Source: JABAQJ01 sp046327745 (lineage in GTDB: Bacteria; Gemmatimonadota; Gemmatimonadetes; Gemmatimonadales; Gemmatimonadaceae). From it: a stretch of 64,000 bases of DNA. This document shows, piece by piece, positions 8,782-17,874 of this stretch (positions within the stretch are counted from its first letter, which is position 1; the number at the start of each line of letters is the position of its first letter). The notes under the pieces are model-generated. The model saw only the letters and a program-made list of their open reading frames with translations. It was not told the DNA's origin and searched no databases. The DNA is taken from the NCBI GenBank assembly GCA_046327745.1, contig JAXLXV010000013.1, positions 124,001 to 188,000 of the forward strand, read 5' to 3'. The translations under genes and the position numbers were made by a program.

Positions 8782-9860
8782 GCGTCGCGCTCCACGTACA
8801 CTCGGGGCAGTCGCTGCCGGAGCCCCGTGAGGACTTCGTAGGGCGACATGTCCGCCGTGCGCGCCACCTCATTCACGTCCAATGTGTCCTCCCCGTCGCA
8901 CCCGATAAAGGTCGCCACGTCACCCAGCCGGCATTCGACGTCCGTGACGTCCAACATGGTCATGTCCATGGTCACCAGGCCGGCGATTGGCACGCGGCGA
9001 CCGTGCACCAGCGCGACGCCACGATTGCTGAACGCGCGCCGGTAGCCGTCGGCATAGCCTAACGACACGGTCGCTACCCGACGGGCGTCGTGGGCATGGA
9101 AGGTGCCTCCATAGCTCACGGTTTCGCCGGCCGGGACGTCGCGCAGCGAAACGATGCGTCCCTTCAGCTGCACCACAGGGCGTGGCGTGGCGTCGGACCC
9201 CGTGTCGCCACCGACACCGTACAGGAACACCCCGGGACGAGCCAAGTCCCACGGCGACGGGGACTGCCGTTCGATCCCCGGACTGTTCTCCGCGTGAAGG
9301 AAGCGAGGCCGTATCGGCAAGGCACTGATGGCCGCCCGGAAACGCTGCTCTTGCAGCTCACGGGTACCGTCGTCCCGCTCCGCAGAGTGGAAATGCGTGC
9401 ACGCCCCTTCGGGAGGATGCGCGCGCAGCATGGGCACGACCTGCTCCACCTGCCACCAGGGAACTCCTGCCCGGTGCATGCCGGTGTCGATACCAAGGTG
9501 CCACGGGCCGCCTCCCGTTCTCTCCCAGGCAGCGATCGCCGCGACATCCGAAAGCACGGGAGTGAGTCGCGCGGCGCGCGCTGTCGCGAAGTCCCATTCC
9601 AGCAACGGGCTCACGACCAAGATGTGCCGGTCGATCCCCATGGCGCGCAGCTCCTCGCCTTCCGTCACCGTTGCCACGCCATATCCCCACGGCGACAGGG
9701 TCTCTAGCGCCCGGACGACAGCGGCGGCCCCCAGGCCGTATGCGTCCGCCTTGACCATCGGCACGATCGGCACGCCAGCCCGCGCTGCCATCGTCGCTGC
9801 ATTACGCTTCAGCGCACCGAGATCGACCTCGACCCAGGCACGCCGTCGATCAGGATCCAT
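8778..9860 (-). CDS. alr: Alanine racemase
   Basis: A PLP-dependent fold-type III racemase supplying D-alanine for peptidoglycan. The catalytic/PLP Lys is K37 in VKADAYGLG, and the opposing Tyr base lies in SYGGTF in the C-terminal half. At 360 residues it has family length. The ATG at 9860 is the first gene of the leftward operon and has its own promoter overlapping that of mazG. It precedes deoB with a 4-base overlap. Confidence 0.95.
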   Translation of the reverse strand: MDPDRRRAWVEVDLGALKRNAATMAARAGVPIVPMVKADAYGLGAAAVVRALETLSPWGYGVATVTEGEELRAMGIDRHILVVSPLLEWDFATARAARLTPVLSDVAAIAAWERTGGGPWHLGIDTGMHRAGVPWWQVEQVVPMLRAHPPEGACTHFHSAERDDGTRELQEQRFRAAISALPIRPRFLHAENSPGIERQSPSPWDLARPGVFLYGVGGDTGSDATPRPVVQLKGRIVSLRDVPAGETVSYGGTFHAHDARRVATVSLGYADGYRRAFSNRGVALVHGRRVPIAGLVTMDMTMLDVTDVECRLGDVATFIGCDGEDTLDVNEVARTADMSPYEVLTGLRQRLPRVYVERDA

Positions 9861-9913
9861 TGGCGCTCACTTGGTGGGGGCGTAGTATACCCGCAACGGG
9901 GAGATCAATGCAA
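9860..9913. promoter_or_regulatory. Divergent alr/mazG promoters sharing one -10 region
   Basis: For mazG (plus): -35 TTGGCG at 9860-9865, a 17-base spacer and -10 TAGTAT at 9883-9888. For alr (minus): -35 TTGCAT over 9908-9913, an 18-base spacer and -10 TATACT over 9884-9889. The two -10 boxes overlap in the self-complementary core, and each -35 covers the other gene's start codon. The assignment rests on sigma70-like consensus only. Confidence 0.55.
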
Positions 9914-10705
9914 GCTAAGGCCACACTTGAAGATACGCTCGCTCTCATGCGCGATTTGCGAGCTCGCTGTGAATGGGACGCGGCGCAAACTCACGAGTCG
10001 CTGCGTCCCTACCTCATCGAGGAGGCTCATGAGTTGGACGATGCGCTTCGCGATCGTGACGATGCCCACACCAAGGAAGAATTGGGCGACGTTCTGCTCC
10101 AAGTGCTCTTTCACTCGGTCGTTGCAGAGGAGCGCGGCGCGTTCGACGTCTCAGACGTAGCCGAAAGCCTGATCTCGAAGATGCGAGCGCGACACCCGCA
10201 TCTCTATGGCACGGGAGAGCGACAGGGCTGGGAGCAGATGAAGGCGGCGCGCCGGCGACACATCACCGACGGTCTGGCATCTGGACTGCCGGCCCTCCAC
10301 CGCGCGCATCGGCTGCAAGATCGCGCGGCAGGCGTCGGCTTCGACTGGCCGAATGTCGAGGGACCCGCGGCCAAGGTCGAGGAAGAGATCGGGGAAGTGC
10401 GCGCGTTGCTGCGCGAACAGCCCCCCGCAGCGGACCCCCACAGCGCGCCCCGTTACGACGCGCAGCACGAGCGGTTGGAGGAAGAGTTGGGCGACCTGCT
10501 GTTTGCGGTTGTCAATCTGTGCCGAAAGGCCGGAGTCCACGCGTCGCTGGCACTGGACAAGGCGAACGCGAAGTTCGTTAGGCGCTTTTCGCGCATCGAG
10601 GAAATCGCTGAGTCGCGCGGCATGGACGTGGCCAGCGCTGGCTTGGCGGCCTTGGACGCCATCTGGGACGAGATCAAGGCCGCGGAGAAGACATCGGGGG
10701 CATGA
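9908..10705 (+). CDS. mazG: Nucleoside triphosphate pyrophosphohydrolase MazG
   Basis: An all-alpha NTP pyrophosphohydrolase (NTP to NMP + PPi) that cleans non-canonical nucleotides. The start ATG at 9908 has GGGGAG six bases upstream. The 265-residue product has two MazG domains: EEAHELDDAL with EELGDVLLQV in the first half, and the EEELGDLLF metal-binding Glu/Asp cluster in the second. It is the only plus-strand gene here, divergent from alr and convergent with the DinB-like gene. A hairpin overlaps its stop codon. Confidence 0.94.
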   Translation: MQAKATLEDTLALMRDLRARCEWDAAQTHESLRPYLIEEAHELDDALRDRDDAHTKEELGDVLLQVLFHSVVAEERGAFDVSDVAESLISKMRARHPHLYGTGERQGWEQMKAARRRHITDGLASGLPALHRAHRLQDRAAGVGFDWPNVEGPAAKVEEEIGEVRALLREQPPAADPHSAPRYDAQHERLEEELGDLLFAVVNLCRKAGVHASLALDKANAKFVRRFSRIEEIAESRGMDVASAGLAALDAIWDEIKAAEKTSGA

Positions 10706-10714
10706 ACGCCCCCG
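10695..10714. terminator. Hairpin over the mazG stop, possible bidirectional terminator
   Basis: Inverted repeat CGGGGGC / GCCCCCG (7 bp, loop ATGAAC) that spans the mazG TGA and lies just before the convergent DinB-like stop. No T-tract follows on either strand, so intrinsic termination is uncertain. Confidence 0.45.
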
Positions 10715-10715
10715 G

Positions 10716-11252
10716 TCACATCTCGAACTTTCCGTCGCCCAAGAACAGGGGGACGGCCATTCCATCGCCGTCCTCGTAAAAGCGCACGGTACCAGGCGCA
10801 AACATCTTGGCGACCAGGATGATTTGGTACGTGTGGCCGGAGAAGTGCTCCACGACATGATAGAGTGCTTCCATCACGGTCGTGTCGCGCCCCTGGATGT
10901 TTCGTCGCTCCAGAAGCTCGGAGGGCATGAGGCCGCGGATGACGCCATCCGCCTCACGAATCGTGGCATCGAGCATATCCAGCATTTGCGACGCTGGAGC
11001 ACCACCCCGTGCCGCGAACTCCATGTTGCGTTTGCGGACGTCGGCCTGGCCACCAATGCCACTGATCACCCATTGGCGCACGTTGCCCGACAGATGCAAC
11101 AAGAGGTTGCCGACGCTGTTCGCTTGTTCGTGCGGTCGCCACCAGAGCTTATCAGCCGGCAGCGCCTCGACGGCGGAGCGGATCTTGGTCGGATACTCGG
11201 TCACCAGGTAGTAGCGCGACCGTTCGAGGAATGAGGCAGCGATGGAGGACAT
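10716..11252 (-). CDS. DinB-fold protein (DinB_2/DUF1572-like)
   Basis: A 178-residue helical-bundle protein. Candidate metal ligands typical of the DinB/YfiT fold are the His in NLLLHLSGN (near residue 53) and the pair in YHVVEHFSGH (near 138-142). Families with this fold include metal-dependent thiol S-transferases and damage-inducible proteins; the substrate cannot be told from sequence. It follows asnS by 13 bases on the same strand, so it is probably co-transcribed. No function is assigned beyond the fold. Confidence 0.8.
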   Translation of the reverse strand: MSSIAASFLERSRYYLVTEYPTKIRSAVEALPADKLWWRPHEQANSVGNLLLHLSGNVRQWVISGIGGQADVRKRNMEFAARGGAPASQMLDMLDATIREADGVIRGLMPSELLERRNIQGRDTTVMEALYHVVEHFSGHTYQIILVAKMFAPGTVRFYEDGDGMAVPLFLGDGKFEM

Positions 11253-11265
11253 GGACGGGTGGGCG

Positions 11266-12573
11266 CTATGGAGCCAAGCGGTGCATCATGCGCGGGAACG
11301 CGATGCATTCACGGATATGGGGCGTGCCGCAGATCCACGCGACCGTTCGTTCCAATCCCAGGCCGTAACCGGAGTGCACGAACGTTCCATACTTCCGCAG
11401 GTCCAGATACCAGCCATACGCGTCCACCGGCAGCTGCTCCCGATGGATGCGAGCAAGCAGCTTGTCGTGATCATCTTCGCGCTGCGACCCACCGATGATC
11501 TCACCATATCCCTCGGGGGCGAGGCAGTCGTCGCACAGCACCGTGCGCGGATCGTCCGGATTCTCCTTCATGTAGAACGCCTTGGCACCCTTGGGATAGT
11601 TGCAGACAAAGATCGGCGTCTGGTAGTCCGCCACCAGCAACGTTTCGTCTTCGGCCCCAAGGTCATCGCCCCACTGAATGGCGCTCCCCTTCCCCTGCAA
11701 GGTGGCCACGGCGTCGGAGTACAGGATGCGCGGGAACGGGCCCTTAATGCACTCGAGCTTTGTGACATCGCGCTCGAGCTCCTTTAGCTCTGCTTGTCGA
11801 CGTTCGAGGACGCGCTGCACAATAAAGACCAGCATGTCCTCTTGCAGCTGCATGTTGTCGTGCGTGTCGTAGAACGCCATCTCCGGCTCGATCATCCAGA
11901 ACTCGGTCAGATGTCGCCGCGTCTTGGACTTCTCGGCGCGAAAGGTCGGGCCAAAGGTGTAGATCCGACCTAACGCGGCTGCGGCCGCCTCACCGTACAG
12001 CTGCCCGGTCTGCGCCAGGTACGCAAATCCCTCGTCGAAGTACTCCGTCTGGAACAACCCACTCCGCTCGCCGATGGCGGCCGTTAGGATGGGCGTGTCC
12101 ACGTGAACAAAATCGCGTGCGTAAAAGAAATCGTGGATGGACTGCTCGATTTCATGACGGATGCGCATGATGGCCACCTGCCGCGGCGAGCGCAGCCAGA
12201 GGTGCCGGTTGTCGAGCAGGAAGTCGACCCCATGTTCCTTGGGCTGGATCGGGTAGTCCAACGGGCTGGCGCCCAAGAGCTCCAGATTCGTGACCCCCAT
12301 CTCATATCCGCCGGGAGCTCGGGGCTCGGCGCGAACTTCACCTGTGACCGAGAGCGAGGTCTCCAGCGTCAATTGAGAGAACATTTCCCAGGTCGACGCG
12401 CTCACTTGGGACTTCACCAGCACGCATTGCAGCACGCCAGTGCCATCGCGCATGACAATGAACGCAACCTTGCCCGACGAGCGAAGGTGGGTGACCCAGC
12501 CACGGACCGTTGCTGGCCCCCCAGCGACGGATGGCAGTCGGTTAATACAGGTGGACGCTGACGAAGTGGACAC
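11266..12573 (-). CDS. asnS: Asparaginyl-tRNA synthetase
   Basis: Class IIb synthetase, 435 residues. An N-terminal OB-fold anticodon-binding domain (VRGWVTHLRSSGKVAFIVMRDG) is followed by the class II core. Motif 2 is in TFGPTFRAEKSKTRRHLTEF and motif 3 in GYGLGLERTVAWICG. The E-x-E catalytic region MIEPEMAF fits AsnRS rather than AspRS. The predicted start is GTG at 12573 without a clear ribosome-binding site, so the N-terminus is provisional. It is divergent from the sensor kinase. Confidence 0.94.
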   Translation of the reverse strand: MSTSSASTCINRLPSVAGGPATVRGWVTHLRSSGKVAFIVMRDGTGVLQCVLVKSQVSASTWEMFSQLTLETSLSVTGEVRAEPRAPGGYEMGVTNLELLGASPLDYPIQPKEHGVDFLLDNRHLWLRSPRQVAIMRIRHEIEQSIHDFFYARDFVHVDTPILTAAIGERSGLFQTEYFDEGFAYLAQTGQLYGEAAAAALGRIYTFGPTFRAEKSKTRRHLTEFWMIEPEMAFYDTHDNMQLQEDMLVFIVQRVLERRQAELKELERDVTKLECIKGPFPRILYSDAVATLQGKGSAIQWGDDLGAEDETLLVADYQTPIFVCNYPKGAKAFYMKENPDDPRTVLCDDCLAPEGYGEIIGGSQREDDHDKLLARIHREQLPVDAYGWYLDLRKYGTFVHSGYGLGLERTVAWICGTPHIRECIAFPRMMHRLAP

Positions 12574-12747
12574 GGTCGGTGGCAGAGGTGAGAAAGCCGC
12601 GGAAAGCTATGAGTCGCCTGACGCGCATGCAATTGCATTACACAGTACGTTTCTGCTGGTGAAATCTACCTCGCGCGAATACACACCCCTGCACGCCGTG
12701 CCTTTCCAGCGCGCGTCCTTGCGTCCATCCGGAGTGACCGCCGCGGC
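12574..12747. promoter_or_regulatory. Divergent asnS/kinase intergenic region with 12-bp palindrome
   Basis: This 174-base gap separates divergent genes. It holds a perfect palindrome ATGCAATTGCAT at 12627-12638. On the minus strand TTTCAC, 17 bases, TGTAAT is a weak promoter candidate for asnS that partly overlaps the palindrome, which would suit an operator. No convincing promoter is seen for the plus-strand kinase gene. Confidence 0.4.
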
Positions 12748-14244
12748 ATGACGCTGCGCGTCCGACTCGCTCTCGGCATCGCCGCCATCGCCCTTGCGTT
12801 GGTGGCGCCATTGCTCGTTTCCGCCCGGTCACTCCGCCAGCTCAGCGCGGAGACGGCACAGTTACGAGATCGCGAGTTTGCGGCCACGCTCATCCTTGGC
12901 CGCATGCGAGCCGCCGCGCAGGAACTCTCCCAGCGCACGGAGTTGCTGACGCTGTTTCCCAGCGATACGACGCGCGAAACCTTCCTTGCGAGGGTCCGCG
13001 TCCTATCTGCCAACGCCGACACGTTGCAGCGCATGACGGGGAGCGCCGGACTGTTGCGCCTGCAGGCGACGCTGGATGCACTTCGACAGGCTACACCAAC
13101 GGTCTACGCGCTGGCGGTCCGGGGACGGACCGCCCAGGCCGACTCGCTGGTGGACAAGGTGATGCGCCGAGACCTCACGGAAATGCAGCGCATTCTCGAG
13201 GTGACCGAGGCATCCCTGCAAGACCGCATGCGAGATGCGGTGCTGAGCTTTGCCGCCCTCTCTGCCGAGGCGCGACGCTGGTCCGCCTTGGCGTTAGGTG
13301 GAGCGGCGATCCTGGCGTTCCTCATTGCGGTGTGGCTCACTCAGTCGATCACCCGCCCACTCGACGAGCTGGATCGGGGGATGCGCGCCGTGGCAGAGGG
13401 AGAGTATGCCCATCACCTCCATGGCTTGTTGTCTCGACGCGACGAATTCGGGCGGCTTGGCGCATCGTACCGCTCTATGGCGTCGCAGCTGCGTGAACTC
13501 GACCGGCTGAAGGCTGAGTTCATTTCCGTCGCGTCGCACGACCTCAAGACGCCGATCAACGTGATTGGAGGCTACCTGCAGCTGCTGCAGGAAGGCGTCT
13601 ACGGAGAGATCTCGCCGCGGCAGCGCGAGATCCTGCAAACGCTCACGGCGCAGTCGAAGCAGCTGTCGCGCCTCGTCAGGCAGCTACTGGACGTTTCGCG
13701 CTTCGAGGCGGGCGGCGGAAAGCTCGAGCTGCGAAACCTCAAGCTGGTTCCTTTCTTTACGGAACTGGAGCGCGCCTTTCGCGTGTTGGCGCTGCAGCGC
13801 GACGTACTGTTTATCGTCAGGCGCGACCCGTCATTGCCGGCGGAGGCCACTTGGGATCCCGAACGTATCAATGAAGTATTGGGGAACATCCTTTCGAACG
13901 CGTTCAAGTTCACGCCCAAGGGCGGGACGGTCGAGCTCGGCGCTACGGCAGAAAACGGCAATGTGCGCCTGATCGCCAGAGACACCGGTGCTGGGATTCC
14001 CTCCAACCAGCTTCCGTACATCTTTGAGAAGTTCTATCAGGCGGACAACCAGGATGTCTCCGGCATCCGCGGCACGGGACTGGGCTTGGCAATCGCGAAA
14101 GGCATCATTACGGCGCACGGAGGCACCATCTCGGTGGAAAGCCAAATCGGGATGGGCACGACGTTCAACATCGTGCTCCCCGTCCGGGCCGTGCTCACTC
14201 CCCGAAGCGCCACGCCGACCACACCGCAAGCGCCCGCCCCATGA
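12748..14244 (+). CDS. Membrane sensor histidine kinase
   Basis: A 498-residue kinase. TM1 is about residues 5-26, a roughly 150-residue helical periplasmic sensor follows, and TM2 is about 178-197. A HAMP domain covers 198-250. The HisKA H-box FISVASHDLKTP puts the phosphoacceptor at H264. HATPase_c has an N-box (NILSNAFKFTPKGG), G1 (DTGAGIP) and G2 (GTGLGLAIAKG). No response regulator is encoded beside it, so its partner is elsewhere. The stop overlaps the start of a lipoprotein gene (ATGA), an arrangement like the QseE/GlrK-QseG pair of enterobacteria. The ligand is unknown. Confidence 0.93.
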   Translation: MTLRVRLALGIAAIALALVAPLLVSARSLRQLSAETAQLRDREFAATLILGRMRAAAQELSQRTELLTLFPSDTTRETFLARVRVLSANADTLQRMTGSAGLLRLQATLDALRQATPTVYALAVRGRTAQADSLVDKVMRRDLTEMQRILEVTEASLQDRMRDAVLSFAALSAEARRWSALALGGAAILAFLIAVWLTQSITRPLDELDRGMRAVAEGEYAHHLHGLLSRRDEFGRLGASYRSMASQLRELDRLKAEFISVASHDLKTPINVIGGYLQLLQEGVYGEISPRQREILQTLTAQSKQLSRLVRQLLDVSRFEAGGGKLELRNLKLVPFFTELERAFRVLALQRDVLFIVRRDPSLPAEATWDPERINEVLGNILSNAFKFTPKGGTVELGATAENGNVRLIARDTGAGIPSNQLPYIFEKFYQADNQDVSGIRGTGLGLAIAKGIITAHGGTISVESQIGMGTTFNIVLPVRAVLTPRSATPTTPQAPAP

Positions 14245-14780
14245 TGGGCCGCTGGCTCCCTGTGCTGTTCGTGCTGGCGGGATGCTCGCGCCCTGCCCAG
14301 CGTCCTGTGCCCATCGCTGCGCCGCCGGTGCTGCCGCCTGTCGCCGCGGTCTCGCCGTGGCCCGGCATTCTTCGTCAGGCGCAACAGGCGGCCGACGCGG
14401 GAGACTACGCGACCGCTGACCGGCTGCTGGCCGAGTTCGGCGTTGCACACCCCAAGACGCCTGAGGGAGCCGAGGCCGACTTCTTTCGCGCGCTGTATAA
14501 GGCGGACCCGCCGAATGCGGCCGCCACCATCCGCGAACAGCTCGGTGCCTTTGACGCCTATCTGGTCGGCGGCTCCGCCCAACCGCACTACGCGGAGGCG
14601 ATCGTGCTCCGTCGCCTGCTGGAATCCACAGACTCCCTACGGGCCCTGGTAGCGGCGGTCCGCACCACGCAGGATGCGCGTGCCCGCGCTCGTGAGGACG
14701 AAATCCGACGACTCACGGACGTGCTGGAAAAGACCACCGCCGAACTGGAACGGATCAAGCGGCGATTGGCCAAGCCCTAG
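14241..14780 (+). CDS. Small lipoprotein coupled to the sensor kinase (QseG-like architecture)
   Basis: A 179-residue protein with signal peptide MMGRWLPVLFVLAGC and lipobox LAGC. A Pro-rich linker follows, then a TPR-like helical pair (about residues 45-75) and a C-terminal coiled coil from about residue 135. Translational coupling to the kinase suggests it modulates the sensor in the envelope, as QseG does next to QseE. The sequence likeness is architectural only. Its TAG stop overlaps the recG stop on the opposite strand within a single CTAG. Confidence 0.75.
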   Translation: MMGRWLPVLFVLAGCSRPAQRPVPIAAPPVLPPVAAVSPWPGILRQAQQAADAGDYATADRLLAEFGVAHPKTPEGAEADFFRALYKADPPNAAATIREQLGAFDAYLVGGSAQPHYAEAIVLRRLLESTDSLRALVAAVRTTQDARARAREDEIRRLTDVLEKTTAELERIKRRLAKP

Positions 14781-16891
14781 CCAACGCGAAAAAGGGCCAG
14801 CGAGCGCGCATAGCGTTCGTGCAGGACGCGTCGCAAGCCGGTGTGAGCCGGTCGTTGCAGCTCCGGATCCTGGTCCAGCAGCCTAGTCGCCAGGTTCAAC
14901 GCGCGCTCATTCAGTACTTCGTCACGCAAGGGATCGGCGATGGCGAATGTCCGCTCTCCGTGCTGACGCTCACCAAACAAGTCCCCCATCCCACGCAGGC
15001 GAAGGTCGGCACGGGAGATCTCGAACCCATCCTCGGTCTCCACCAGAATGCGTAGCCGGGCGGCGGCGTCGCCGCCAATGTCGCCGAGCAGGATGCAGTA
15101 CGACGACTCGCCACCTCGCCCGACACGGCCGCGCAGCTGGTGCAGCTGCGACAACCCGAACCGCTCAGGATGCTCGATCACCATCACGGTGGCATTGGAG
15201 ACGTCGATCCCCACCTCAATCACAGTGGTTGCCACCAGCACGTCCACTTCGCCATCCCTGAACTTTCGCATGGTCGCATCACGCTGCTCGCCACTCAGTC
15301 GCCCGTGCACCAACGCCACCCGGCGCCCGGCCAAGGGGCCAGTGGACAAGTGCTCATACGCGGTCGTGGCAGCCTTGAGGTCGCTCTTCTCTGACTCTTC
15401 GATGACGGGGTAGACGATGTATGCCTGACGTCCGGCAGCGACCTGCTGCTCTACAAAACCCAGCACCCGGTCGCGCTGCGACTCACTGCGCATGACAGTC
15501 GTCACCGGCTGTCGCCCGGGGGGGCGTTCGTCCAGGATGGACAGGTCCAGGTCACCGTACAAGGTGAGGGCCAGCGAACGCGGGATGGGCGTGGCCGTCA
15601 TGAGAAGCACGTCGGGCGCGTCACCCTTTTCGCCTAACGTCGCGCGCTGCTCCACACCAAAACGGTGCTGCTCATCCACGATCACCAACCCCAATCGGGC
15701 AAAACGGGTGCGATCGGTGAGCAACGCGTGAGTGCCCACTGCCAACACGGAATCCGTGGACATCAGGCGCGTATCGACCTCGCGGCGTGCCTTTGCCCCT
15801 AGGGATCCGGTCACCAGCACCGGGACCAGCCCCAAGGGATGCAACAACCGCGTCAGCGTATTCACGTGCTGCTCGGCGAGTAGTTCGGTCGGCGCCATAA
15901 GGGCCACCTGGTACCCATTCTCCATCGCCAAAAGCGCCGAAAACAGCGCCACAATGGTCTTGCCGCTCCCCACGTCCCCCTGCAGCAGTCGATGCATGCG
16001 TCGCGGCGAGCACATGTCGGCCACGATTTCGCGCACTGCTCGCGTTTGGGCTCCCGTCAGCGCAAACGGCAGCGACTCTTTAAGCGCGGTGGTCAGCGAA
16101 CGGTGTCGCTCAAAGTGAATCCCTTGGCGCACCTCGCGCGCCAATGCGTTGGCGCGCCGCTGCAGCAGGTGCACCATCAGCAGTTCATCGAAGGCCAAAC
16201 GGTCACGGCCGTTGATTGCTTCGGACACGCTGGCCGGTCGGTGGACATGGCGCAGGGCCTCACCGAGCGATTCCACAGCGCCCTCACGCCGGACGTCTTC
16301 GGGAAGGAACTCCGGGACCTGCGGCACCAGTTGGTCCAGGTACCGATCGATCAGGATGCGCAGGCTCCGCGCCGTCACTCCCTCTGTGGCGGGATACACG
16401 GCCAGTACGCGTCCGCCGCCAAGGCCCTCGTCGTCACTTCCCAGATTCACGTACTCCCGAGGGACGAGCTGACGGCCGTGGAAGAAACGACATGGCCCCG
16501 TCAGCAACAACACGTCGTCCTTCTCGATCGACCGGTCGAGATACGGCTGCCCGGGCCACGACGCCTCGATCATTCCACTGTCGTCGCGAAGCACGGCCTG
16601 AAAGATCCGCAAGCCCCGCCGCGTGGGGATCACCCCTTTGGAGATCACCCGCCCCATGACGGTGATGTCCATCCCGGGCTGTACCGAGGCAATGGGCGTG
16701 ATGGTGCTTGCGTCCTCGTATCGATGGGGCACATGCCATAACAGGTCACCCGCGACGCGAATGCCTAACCGCGCCATCAACTCGGCTCGTCGCTCGCCCA
16801 CCCCCTTCAGAAACTGCACGGGCGTTGTGAGCGTGACTGGTGGTCCCTGCCCCGCCGCACGTCCCGGGTTGCGACGCGGGTCGTTCGTCAT
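14777..16891 (-). CDS. recG: ATP-dependent DNA helicase RecG
   Basis: A branch-migration helicase of 704 residues acting on stalled forks and recombination intermediates. An N-terminal wedge/OB domain covers about residues 60-160. The superfamily 2 motor follows, with Walker A GDVGSGKT, the DEQH box (VDEQHRFGVEQR), MTATPIPRSL and a C-terminal helicase domain with TTVIEVGIDV and QLRGRVGRG. The start overlaps the ftsY stop by 4 bases. It converges with the kinase-lipoprotein unit with no spacer. Confidence 0.96.
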   Translation of the reverse strand: MTNDPRRNPGRAAGQGPPVTLTTPVQFLKGVGERRAELMARLGIRVAGDLLWHVPHRYEDASTITPIASVQPGMDITVMGRVISKGVIPTRRGLRIFQAVLRDDSGMIEASWPGQPYLDRSIEKDDVLLLTGPCRFFHGRQLVPREYVNLGSDDEGLGGGRVLAVYPATEGVTARSLRILIDRYLDQLVPQVPEFLPEDVRREGAVESLGEALRHVHRPASVSEAINGRDRLAFDELLMVHLLQRRANALAREVRQGIHFERHRSLTTALKESLPFALTGAQTRAVREIVADMCSPRRMHRLLQGDVGSGKTIVALFSALLAMENGYQVALMAPTELLAEQHVNTLTRLLHPLGLVPVLVTGSLGAKARREVDTRLMSTDSVLAVGTHALLTDRTRFARLGLVIVDEQHRFGVEQRATLGEKGDAPDVLLMTATPIPRSLALTLYGDLDLSILDERPPGRQPVTTVMRSESQRDRVLGFVEQQVAAGRQAYIVYPVIEESEKSDLKAATTAYEHLSTGPLAGRRVALVHGRLSGEQRDATMRKFRDGEVDVLVATTVIEVGIDVSNATVMVIEHPERFGLSQLHQLRGRVGRGGESSYCILLGDIGGDAAARLRILVETEDGFEISRADLRLRGMGDLFGERQHGERTFAIADPLRDEVLNERALNLATRLLDQDPELQRPAHTGLRRVLHERYARSLALFRVG

Positions 16892-17823
16892 TCCTCGGCG
16901 AGCACGTCTTGGGCGAAGGCCTGCGCGTCGAAGGGCAGCAGATCCTGCGCGGCCTCCCCGACGCCGAGGAATTTCACGGGCACGTCGATGGCTTCATGCA
17001 CCGCCACCACAATCCCGCCGCGCGCCGTCCCATCCACCTTGGTCACCACCAATCCAGTAACGGGCACGGATTCGGCGAAAGTCTTGGCCTGAGCGACGGC
17101 GTTCTGTCCGATGGTGCCGTCGAGCACGAGGAGGGTTTCATGAGGGGCGGCCGGCAGACGGCGCTGGACCACGCGCACCACCTTGCGAAGTTCGTCCATC
17201 AGACCACCCGACGTGTGCAGGCGGCCCGCTGTATCGACGATCAGTACATCCACGCTTCGGTTCACTGCCGCATCGATAGCATCGAAGGCGAGCGCCGCTG
17301 GGTCCCCGCCGGCTTGGCCTCCGACGAACCCAACGCCGACCCGCTCCGCCCACAGCCGCAACTGCTCAATGGCGCCAGCGCGGAATGTGTCGCCAGCCGC
17401 AACAAGTACGCTCTTGCCCTGCGACTTGAGGCGCGCGGCCAGCTTGCCAATGAACGTCGTCTTCCCCGCCCCGTTGACGCCGATTACCAGAATCACCGTC
17501 GGTCGCTGGGCCGAAAAGATGAGCGATGGATCGCTGCGCCCGGCGCGTAACGCCCGCTCCACGCTGCTGCTCAGCACGTCGCGAAACTGATCGGCGGTCT
17601 TCGCTTCCCCGCGTCGGGCAACCGCTTCAACCTCAGCGACCAACTTCAGCGTGGTGGCTACCCCGAAATCCGCTTCCAGGAGCAGCTCTTCCAGCCGTTC
17701 CAGCGAACCCGCCTGGACGCCGCCGCGGGCGAGGACGTTGACATCTGTGAGCGCGATATCCTTGATGCGCTGCCACAGCGAGCGCTTGGGTAAGTCGCCA
17801 GTGCGACGAAAGAGACGAGCCAT
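16888..17823 (-). CDS. ftsY: Signal recognition particle receptor FtsY
   Basis: SRP-receptor GTPase of 311 residues delivering ribosome-nascent chains to the translocon. A short NG-only form with almost no acidic A domain: N domain about 15-95, P-loop GVNGAGKTT from 115, then DTFRAGA, DTAGRLHT and TKVDG. It is the shorter type common outside enterobacteria. It overlaps recG by 4 bases and lies 81 bases below the VWA-like gene. Confidence 0.96.
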   Translation of the reverse strand: MARLFRRTGDLPKRSLWQRIKDIALTDVNVLARGGVQAGSLERLEELLLEADFGVATTLKLVAEVEAVARRGEAKTADQFRDVLSSSVERALRAGRSDPSLIFSAQRPTVILVIGVNGAGKTTFIGKLAARLKSQGKSVLVAAGDTFRAGAIEQLRLWAERVGVGFVGGQAGGDPAALAFDAIDAAVNRSVDVLIVDTAGRLHTSGGLMDELRKVVRVVQRRLPAAPHETLLVLDGTIGQNAVAQAKTFAESVPVTGLVVTKVDGTARGGIVVAVHEAIDVPVKFLGVGEAAQDLLPFDAQAFAQDVLAEE

Positions 17824-17874
17824 GCGGGAAACCTAGTCACCAGCCGTCACGTGACAGGAGGGCACGCCGCACGA

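Noticed and set aside
10353..11234. Plus-strand open frame of 293 codons across mazG and the DinB-like gene
   Set aside because: It crosses two real genes in the wrong frame, with no recognisable domain.
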